Origin: Nocardioides sp. IC4_145 | GTDB taxonomy: Bacteria > Actinomycetota > Actinomycetes > Propionibacteriales > Nocardioidaceae | Assembly: GCF_011250565.1 (NCBI RefSeq) | Contig: NZ_JAANMS010000013.1 | Coordinates: 1-64,000, forward strand | Direction: 5' to 3' | Length of the DNA stretch: 64,000 nucleotides | Shown: piece by piece, positions 58,383-64,000 of the stretch | Position numbering within the stretch: position 1 is the first letter of the stretch | Layout: each line of letters opens with the position of its first letter | Notes under the pieces: model-generated | What the model was told of the DNA's origin: nothing | The model's input: only the letters and a program-made list of their open reading frames with translations | Databases searched by the model: none | Translations under genes and position numbers: made by a program

Positions 58383-59002
58383 CCACCGCCCGCGACGAGA
58401 TCCTGGCGCGGGTCCGCTCCGCCCTGTCCGGTGTCGACCGCACGCCCCCGCTGGCTCCTGCGCCGCGGATCGCGGCGGTGCCCGACCTCGTGGGTCACTT
58501 CGCCGACCGCGTCGAGCACTACCGCGCCGTCGTGGAGCGCTGCGCCGCGGCGGACCTCGAGGCCACCGTGGCGGCCGCGCTGGCCCGGCATCTGCCGGCC
58601 GGTTCGGGCACGGTCGTCGTGCCGGACGGGCTGTCGTTCGACGTGCCGGGTGCCGTGGTCGACGGTGCGGCCGGGCCGGGCCTCACCGCCCTCGAGCTCG
58701 ACCGGGTCGACGCGGTCGTGACCGAGGCCGCGGTGGGCGTCGCCGAGACCGGCACGATCGTCCTCGACCACGGCGCCGGCCAGGGTCGTCGTGCGATCAC
58801 CCTCGTCCCCGACCGGCACGTGTGCGTCGTCCGCGCGGAGCAGGTCGTGCCCGACGTCCCGGACGCGCTCGCCCGCCTCGACCCGACCCGGCCGATGACC
58901 TGGATCAGCGGGCCGTCCGCGACCAGTGACATCGAGCTCGACCGGGTCGAGGGCGTCCACGGCCCCCGCACCCTCCACGTCGTGGTGGTCGACCCGGGCT
59001 GA
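58379..59002 (+). CDS. lutC: L-lactate utilisation protein LutC
   Basis: A 207-residue LUD-domain protein, LutC/YkgG. VVTEAAVGVAETGTIVLDHG and RRAITLVPDRHVCVV are the family blocks. GTG 58379 overlaps lutB. It closes the rhamnosidase-lutABC operon. A perfect hairpin follows. Together LutABC oxidise L-lactate to pyruvate, completing use of the lactaldehyde half of rhamnose. Confidence 0.93.
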   Translation: MTTARDEILARVRSALSGVDRTPPLAPAPRIAAVPDLVGHFADRVEHYRAVVERCAAADLEATVAAALARHLPAGSGTVVVPDGLSFDVPGAVVDGAAGPGLTALELDRVDAVVTEAAVGVAETGTIVLDHGAGQGRRAITLVPDRHVCVVRAEQVVPDVPDALARLDPTRPMTWISGPSATSDIELDRVEGVHGPRTLHVVVVDPG

Positions 59003-59015
59003 CCGCAGGACCCGG

Positions 59016-59044
59016 GGGCTGAGCCCGGACGCCGGGCTCAGCCC
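59016..59044. terminator. Bidirectional terminator between lutC and the VOC gene
   Basis: GGGCTGAGCCCGG (59016-59028) and CCGGGCTCAGCCC (59032-59044) form a 13-bp stem with a 3-base loop. It overlaps the stop codon of the convergent VOC gene and serves both transcripts. Confidence 0.8.
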
Positions 59045-59433
59045 ATCGCGCTCAGGTCCATGTGCATGACCTCCCAGAGGTGCCCGTCGAGGTCGCGGAA
59101 GGACCCGCCGTACATCGGACCCTCGCCGGTGCGCTCGTCGGTGTCGGTCGCGCCGGCGGCCGCGGCACGCGTGCACAGCTCGTCGACCTCCTCGCGGCTC
59201 TCGGCGGAGAGGCAGATGAGCACCTCGGTGCCGGCGCCGGCCGACGTCGTGGCGTGGAAGGAGTGGAAGAACTCCTCCTGCAGCAGCATCACGTGGCACA
59301 GGTCGTTGAGGACCAGGCAGCAGGCCTTGCCGTCGCTGAACTGCTCGTTGAACGTGAAGCCGAGCGCCGACCAGAAGGCGCGGGCGCGCTCGACGTCGGC
59401 GACGGGCAGGTTCGGGAAGACCATGCGGCTCAT
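59038..59433 (-). CDS. VOC-family (glyoxalase/bleomycin-resistance-like) protein
   Basis: A 131-residue protein of the vicinal-oxygen-chelate fold. The VFPNLPVADVERARAFWSALG start and the C-terminal FRDLDGHLWEV motif are typical of PhnB/glyoxalase-like members. ATG 59433 is preceded by AGGAG; ATG 59424 is the alternative. Metal ligands are only partly conserved, so enzymatic activity is uncertain. Convergent with lutC; divergent from the fusion gene at 59599. Confidence 0.85.
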   Translation of the reverse strand: MSRMVFPNLPVADVERARAFWSALGFTFNEQFSDGKACCLVLNDLCHVMLLQEEFFHSFHATTSAGAGTEVLICLSAESREEVDELCTRAAAAGATDTDERTGEGPMYGGSFRDLDGHLWEVMHMDLSAMG

Positions 59434-59538
59434 GAGGGGCTCCTGGGGCTCGGGGAGTGGCTGGCCGTGCAGACCGGGGCGAGGTCGCGGACTCATCGCT
59501 GCGCGGCCCGCCGTCCTCCGCTACGCTCAGGAACAAAC

Positions 59539-59552
59539 AGTCACGCCTGACT
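59539..59552. promoter_or_regulatory. Short inverted repeat upstream of the fusion gene
   Basis: AGTCA (59539-59543) and TGACT (59548-59552) flank a 4-bp spacer. It sits in a relatively AT-rich stretch 47-60 bp before ATG 59599. Candidate operator, low confidence. Confidence 0.3.
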
Positions 59553-59598
59553 TTTTCTGACGTCGTCGGAGGGTCAGCGAGAGCGTCTTGGAGAGTGC

Positions 59599-62436
59599 AT
59601 GAGCGAGTCCGACCTGCCCACCCAGCTCGCGGGCTACCCCCGCGTGGTCCGCGCCGGCGCCGACGTCGCCGCGCCGCTCGCGCTGGCGCAGGGCCTGGTC
59701 GCCGACCTCGCGCGGTACGCCGCGTGGGTCACGATGCACTCCTCCTTCCGCGGCTCGCCGCCGGAGGTCGCGAGCGTGGGGGACACGTTCGAGGAGCAGG
59801 TCTCGCTCATGGGCATCCCGGCCGACATCGCGTGGACGGTCGTCGAGGCGGAGGACGGCCTGGTGGCGCTCGACGGCACCGGCCCGATGGACCTCTCGCT
59901 CGGCCTGCGGATCAGCGTCACCGGCAGCGGTGACGCCGAGAGCGGCTCGGTCCGCGTCGCGGTCGAGGCCGGCATCGGCGGTGACCCCGTCGCGGGCCCG
60001 CTCGGCGCGACCGTCGCCGCCAGCGTCGAGGAGGCGCTGACCGAGTCGGCGACGAGGTTCGCCGTGCTCGCGGCCGAGCTCGCCGCGGACCCGGCCGTCT
60101 CCGCGGGCGGGCGGTTCCCCCGTCGTACCGTCGTCCACGAGCGCACCGGCGCCCGCCTCGACCCGCGCACGCCCGTGCTCGTCGGCGTCGGCCAGGTCGC
60201 CCAGCGCGAGCCCGACCTCGGCGCCCCGAAGGACCCGGTCGCGCTCGCCGTCGAGGCGCTGCGCCGCGCCGGCGAGGACAGCGGCGCCGGCGCGCGCCTG
60301 CTCGCGGAGGCCGACGCGGTGTACGCCGTCGCGAGCGCCTCGTGGACCTACCGTGACGCCGCTGCACTCGTCGCCGAGGCGCTCGGCGCCCGGCCGGACG
60401 AGACCGCGATGTCGGCGCCGTACGGCGGCGACGCCGGCCAGGTGCTGATCAACACCGCCGGCCAGGCGGTCGCCGGCGGCCGCGCCGACGTCGTGCTGGT
60501 CTGCGGCGCGGAGGCCGGCGCGACGCTCGCCGCCGCGCAGAAGCAGGGGATCGACCTCGACTGGCCGTCCCAGCCGGCCGACGTCGCCCCCGACCGGGTC
60601 ATCGGCAGCGACCGCGAGGCCAACAACGGGCCGGAGTCCGCGGCCGGGCTGACCGTGCCGGTCTACACGTACGCGCTGATGGAGTCCGCGGTGCGCGCCA
60701 AGGCCGGCGAGACGCCCGAGGAGCACCTGCGCACGATCACCGGCCTGTGGTCGCGCTTCTCCGAGGTCGCCGCTGGCAACCAGCACGCGTGGCTGCCGCA
60801 GGCGTTCACGCCCGAGGAGCTCGCCACGCCCGACGGCGGCAACCGGATGATCAGCGAGCCCTACCCGAAGCTGCTGTGCGCGAACCTGACCGTCGACCTC
60901 GCCGCCGGTGTGGTGGTCGCCAGCGTCGCGGCCGCGGAGGCGCTCGGCATCCCCCAGGACAAGTGGGTCTTCCTGCACGCCGGCGCGGCGGCGTACGACG
61001 AGTGGTTCGTCTCCGAGCGCCGCGACCTCGCCGCGTCGCCGGCGATCCGGGCGGTCGGCGAGGCGGCGTTCGCGCACGCCGGGATCGGCCCCGACGACGT
61101 GCGCCACGTCGACCTGTACTCCTGCTTCCCGGCCGCGGTGCAGATCGCCGCGGACGAGCTCGGCTTCCCGCTCGACGACGCGGAGCGACCGCTCTCGGTG
61201 ACCGGCGGGCTGACCTTCGCGGGTGGGCCGGGCAACAACTACGGCACGCACGCCGTCGCGACGCTGGTCGGCCGGCTGCGCGAGGACCCGGAGTCCTACG
61301 GGCTGTCGACGTCCCTCGGCTGGTTCGTCACCAAGCACGCGCTGGGGATCTACTCGGCGACCCCGCCGCGCTCGCCGTACCGCGCCCTCGCGCCGGTGCT
61401 GCTGCCCGAGCGCTCGCGCCCGGCCCTCGACACGTGGAGCGGGCCGGGCGTGGTGGAGGCCGCGACCGCGCAGTACGACCGCACCGGCGCGCCCGAGCAC
61501 GCGATCCTCTCCGTGCTCACGCCCTCCGGGGAGCGGGTGCTGGTGCGGTCGGCGCAGCCGGAGGTGCTCGAGCAGGTCGTCGGCGGCGACCCGCTGCACC
61601 TGCCGGTCGAGGTGTCCGACGCCAAGACGTTGCGGTTCACCGGCAGCGAGCGGCAGGAGCTGCCCGAACCGCCGGTGCCGCCGGTGCTGACCGAGCGGCG
61701 GGGGCCGGTGCTGGTCATCACGATCAACCGGCCCGAGCGGCGCAACGCGATCGACCTGCGCACGGCGCAGCTGCTCGAGCGGGTCATCGACGCCTTCGAG
61801 GCCGACGAGACCGCGCGGGTGGCCGTGCTGACCGGCGCGGGCGGGACGTTCTCGGCGGGGATGGACCTCAAGGCGGCCGCCGCGGGGTCGTTCGCGCTGA
61901 CGGACAAGCGCGGGCCGCTCGGCATCGCGGCGCTGCCGATCAGCAAGCCGGTCATCGCCGCGGTCGAGGGCCACGCGCTCGCCGGCGGCTGCGAGCTCGC
62001 GCTGGTCGCCGACCTGGTCGTCGCCTCGACCGGCTCGCAGTTCGGCATCCCGGAGCCCAAGCGCGGCCTCGTCGCGGCCGCCGGCGGCGTGCTGCGGCTG
62101 ACCGAGCGACTGCCGCGCAACGTCGCCATGGAGCTCGCGCTCACCGGCAACCCGATGCCCGCCACCCGGATGGCCGAGCTCGGGCTGGTCAACCGGCTCG
62201 CCGAGCCGGGGACGGTGCTCGACGCCGCGCTCGCACTGGCCGACGAGATCGTCGCGAACGCGCCGCTCTCGGTCGCCGCCAGCCGCCGGATCGTGCTCGA
62301 GTCGCCGTCCTGGGCGCCCGACGAGGCGTTCGCGAAGCAGAGCGACCTCGCCGGGGTGGCCGTCATGTCCGAGGACGCCGCCGAGGGGATCGCCGCCTTC
62401 GCCGAGCACCGCGAGCCGGTCTGGAAGGGCCGCTGA
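59599..62436 (+). CDS. Three-domain fusion: SRPBCC + thiolase-like + enoyl-CoA hydratase
   Basis: One uninterrupted 945-codon gene. Residues 1-170 look like an SRPBCC (polyketide-cyclase/Rv0910-like) domain. Residues 188-690 are a thiolase-like domain of the acetyl-CoA acetyltransferase type, with VDLYSCFPAAVQIAADELG and GGLTFAGGPGNNYGTH. The canonical nucleophilic Cys region instead reads YGGDAGQ at 275-281. Residues 700-945 are a crotonase with INRPERRNAID, FSAGMDLK, GHALAGGCELAL and PEPKRGL. GGAG seven bases upstream supports ATG 59599. It probably acts on acyl-CoA thioesters in lipid or sterol breakdown; the exact reaction is unknown. Confidence 0.85.
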   Translation: MSESDLPTQLAGYPRVVRAGADVAAPLALAQGLVADLARYAAWVTMHSSFRGSPPEVASVGDTFEEQVSLMGIPADIAWTVVEAEDGLVALDGTGPMDLSLGLRISVTGSGDAESGSVRVAVEAGIGGDPVAGPLGATVAASVEEALTESATRFAVLAAELAADPAVSAGGRFPRRTVVHERTGARLDPRTPVLVGVGQVAQREPDLGAPKDPVALAVEALRRAGEDSGAGARLLAEADAVYAVASASWTYRDAAALVAEALGARPDETAMSAPYGGDAGQVLINTAGQAVAGGRADVVLVCGAEAGATLAAAQKQGIDLDWPSQPADVAPDRVIGSDREANNGPESAAGLTVPVYTYALMESAVRAKAGETPEEHLRTITGLWSRFSEVAAGNQHAWLPQAFTPEELATPDGGNRMISEPYPKLLCANLTVDLAAGVVVASVAAAEALGIPQDKWVFLHAGAAAYDEWFVSERRDLAASPAIRAVGEAAFAHAGIGPDDVRHVDLYSCFPAAVQIAADELGFPLDDAERPLSVTGGLTFAGGPGNNYGTHAVATLVGRLREDPESYGLSTSLGWFVTKHALGIYSATPPRSPYRALAPVLLPERSRPALDTWSGPGVVEAATAQYDRTGAPEHAILSVLTPSGERVLVRSAQPEVLEQVVGGDPLHLPVEVSDAKTLRFTGSERQELPEPPVPPVLTERRGPVLVITINRPERRNAIDLRTAQLLERVIDAFEADETARVAVLTGAGGTFSAGMDLKAAAAGSFALTDKRGPLGIAALPISKPVIAAVEGHALAGGCELALVADLVVASTGSQFGIPEPKRGLVAAAGGVLRLTERLPRNVAMELALTGNPMPATRMAELGLVNRLAEPGTVLDAALALADEIVANAPLSVAASRRIVLESPSWAPDEAFAKQSDLAGVAVMSEDAAEGIAAFAEHREPVWKGR

Positions 62437-62510
62437 CACCACCTCGTCCCACTTCTCCGCCCGACGCCACGCGCTTGCTGGCGGCTGGCTGGCGGGCCGG
62501 TGTCCGGCTT

Positions 62511-62578
62511 GAAACGGACAGTTCGCCGCTCTGTAGGCACGTTGCAGCGTGCCTACACAGTGGGGAACAGTCCGTTAC
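62511..62578. repeat. Palindromic dispersed repeat, copy 2 (inverted relative to copy 1)
   Basis: Reads as the reverse complement of the 18007-18076 element with only about 4 differences over 70 bp. Inner arms TGTAGGCACG (62532-62541) and CGTGCCTACA are perfect. The outer arms have 3 mismatches of 20 (AAACGGACAGTTCG against GGAACAGTCCGTTAC). It again lies between convergent genes (fusion gene stop 62436, FUSC-type gene stop 62628). Confidence 0.9.
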
Positions 62579-62627
62579 AAGCCCGCCCGGGCGCCCGGAC
62601 GGTGCCAGCCGAGGCAGCACCAGCCGG

Positions 62628-63695
62628 TCAGGACCACGCCTCGACGGCGCGCTCGAGGTTGACCCAGACGGCGGCGGCGGGCAGGTGCTTGTCGTCGGCG
62701 GAGGCGAGCCGCCAGACGAGCACGCCGAGCTCCTCGACGGCCCGCTCGGCGTCGGCGGTGGGGACCGCGGCTGCGTCCTCCTCGACCGGGTCCTCCTCGG
62801 CGCTGCGGAGCATCGTGCCCACGGCCCGCATCGCCCGCGCGATCGTCTCGCGCAGCTCCTGGGCCGACTCGTCGTCGGCGTGCACGGCGGAGCGCTGGTC
62901 CGAGACGAGCGCCGAGACCTCGTCCACGCAGCCGGCGAGGCGCTCGAGCGCGCGGGCCTGCGCGTAGCGACGGTCCGCGGTCTCCGACCAGTGGCCGGCG
63001 CGCCAGTTGCCCCGGCGGGCGTCGTTCGCCTCGGCCACGAGCGCGCGCAGCTGGCTGACGTGCGGCTCGATCCGGAGGCGCTGCCGCTCCCAGGCCGACT
63101 CGTCCAGCAGCTCGTCGGCGAGCAGCCCGTCCCCGAGCGCGTCGAGCTCGTCGGCCAGGCGGTGCCGCAGGCGGGCCTGCGCGCGGGTGACCGGGGTGAG
63201 CGGCAGCTGGGGCACCAGCGCGTTGACCACGATGGCGACGACGGCGCCGAAGGCGGTCAGGCCGACGTACGCCGCGACGTACGCCTCCGGGTCGTGCCCG
63301 CCGATGACGAGCACGAACAGTGCCGCGACCAGCACCCAGCCGCCCATCGCGCCCAGCGGTCGCAGCCCGGCCAGCATGGTCGCCACGGCGATCGTGAGGG
63401 CCAGCGCGAGCCAGCCCGGCACGTCCAGCAGTCCGGCGCCGGTCGCCAGCGCGGCGCCGAGCGCGATCGCCGCGACGGCCTGCGCGGAGGTCCGCGCCGA
63501 GCCGATCACGCTCGTCGACATCGCGGCCGCGGCACCCATCGGCGCGTAGTACGGGTAGTCGCCGAGCGGGCCACCGAGCGGTTGGACGAGCAGCCAGGCG
63601 AGCCCCGCCGCGGTCGCGGTCTTGAGCGCGAGCAGCCACCGCGGGTGGGCCCACGACGCCGCTCGCGCGCGACGCCAGAGGTCGAGTGCGGGCAT
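62628..63695 (-). CDS. FUSC/aromatic-acid-exporter-type membrane protein
   Basis: A 355-residue protein. About six transmembrane helices in residues 18-160 hold the FUSC-like core (GDYPYYAPMGAAAAMSTSVIGSARTSAQ). A long cytoplasmic helical region (about 165-350) rich in Arg, Glu and Leu follows. Relatives (ArAE family) export aromatic acids and other small anions. ATG 63695 begins a basic leader before the first helix; an upstream ATG (63746) is possible. It is divergent from a gene at 63778. Confidence 0.75.
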   Translation of the reverse strand: MPALDLWRRARAASWAHPRWLLALKTATAAGLAWLLVQPLGGPLGDYPYYAPMGAAAAMSTSVIGSARTSAQAVAAIALGAALATGAGLLDVPGWLALALTIAVATMLAGLRPLGAMGGWVLVAALFVLVIGGHDPEAYVAAYVGLTAFGAVVAIVVNALVPQLPLTPVTRAQARLRHRLADELDALGDGLLADELLDESAWERQRLRIEPHVSQLRALVAEANDARRGNWRAGHWSETADRRYAQARALERLAGCVDEVSALVSDQRSAVHADDESAQELRETIARAMRAVGTMLRSAEEDPVEEDAAAVPTADAERAVEELGVLVWRLASADDKHLPAAAVWVNLERAVEAWS

Positions 63696-63777
63696 GCCCC
63701 CACGGGTACCCGCCCCGTCCCACCCGTCACCCGGCGGGGTGAGCATGGTCACACCGCGATCGAGGCACGGTGGGACC

Positions 63778-64000
63778 ATGACCTCGGGAACCCAGGCCGG
63801 CCCGGTCCGGCTGCGCACGCTCGCCCGCGAGGACCGGCGCGACCGGCCCGCCTTCTGGTACGACGAGGCGGGTGCGCCGCGCGACGACGTGGAGGCGGTC
63901 GCGGAGGTGCTCGCCCACCAGGGCTACGACCTCGACGCGATCACCGGGTGGTTCACCCGGCCGAACGCCGGCCTGCCCGGCATGGCCGCCCCCGTCGACC
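63778..64000 (+). CDS. Hypothetical protein, N-terminal part (runs off the window)
   Basis: ATG 63778 opens a frame to the window end (74 codons visible), starting MTSGTQAGPVRLRTLAREDR. There is no signal peptide and no recognisable motif. The DDVEAVAEVLAHQGYDLDAITGWFTRPN stretch is probably helical. Divergent from the FUSC-type gene. Function unknown. Confidence 0.5.
   Translation, partial: MTSGTQAGPVRLRTLAREDRRDRPAFWYDEAGAPRDDVEAVAEVLAHQGYDLDAITGWFTRPNAGLPGMAAPVD

Noticed and set aside
1..64000. CRISPR arrays, insertion sequences, integrases or prophage genes
   Set aside because: No regularly spaced repeat series, transposase, integrase or phage structural motif was found in any frame examined.

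Overview
The window is a stretch of chromosome from a high-GC actinomycete, most likely a Nocardioides-like member of the Propionibacteriales. The support is the very high GC content, frequent GTG starts, 4-bp GTGA/ATGA overlaps between co-directional genes, and actinobacterial marker genes: AdnA/AdnB, UvrD2 with a tetracysteine motif, mycoredoxin, WhiB7 with an AT-hook, UPF0182, PPA1309-family and DUF5679 proteins. No insertion sequence, prophage or CRISPR array was seen.

Region 1 (1-8.05 kb) holds unrelated housekeeping genes: an acyltransferase, a secreted metallophosphoesterase, an SDR oxidoreductase, a NarL-type two-component pair (minus strand), a small band-7-like membrane protein overlapping a CPA-type antiporter, and a DJ-1/PfpI protein.

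Region 2 (8.1-33.9 kb) is a genome-maintenance and stress block. It resembles, from memory, the Mycobacterium tuberculosis Rv3193c-Rv3202c neighbourhood: adnA-adnB, nudC, mycoredoxin, uvrD2, whiB7, a TOMM/ThiF-like protein, a DUF2342 zinc-metalloprotease-like protein, a PDZ-Lon protease, a PPA1309 protein and UPF0182. Two genes are inserted on the opposite strand, a flavin monooxygenase and a Zur-box-controlled zinc chaperone (aztD). The whiB7 leader carries a 71-codon upstream ORF and a terminator with a visible competing pairing, so transcriptional attenuation is likely. Two paralogous 54-residue basic proteins follow whiB7. The block ends with an initiator tRNA-Met gene.

Region 3 (34-41.3 kb) holds a secreted beta-propeller protein, an OmpR-type response regulator, sensor kinase and secreted PepSY protein with shared TTCAG boxes, a glutaminase, a secreted membrane-anchored protein, and a remnant of a gamma-glutamyltransferase gene.

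Region 4 (41.3-59 kb) is a complete L-rhamnose catabolic island. It has a LacI-family regulator, an ABC importer (ATPase, two permeases, binding lipoprotein), mutarotase, isomerase, bifunctional aldolase/dehydrogenase, kinase, a Tat-exported GH106 alpha-L-rhamnosidase and lutABC. Four copies of a TGAAACGNTTCA-like palindrome mark it as one regulon. Two promoters also carry GTG-N6-GNCAC Crp-like sites. The inferred logic is: release rhamnose outside the cell, import it, cleave it to DHAP and lactaldehyde, oxidise lactaldehyde to lactate, and burn the lactate with LutABC.

Region 5 (59-64 kb) holds a VOC protein, a 945-residue three-domain fusion (SRPBCC + thiolase-like + crotonase), a FUSC-type membrane protein and a partial gene. 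A roughly 70-bp palindromic element occurs twice, in opposite orientations (about 18.0 kb and 62.5 kb), both times between convergent genes.
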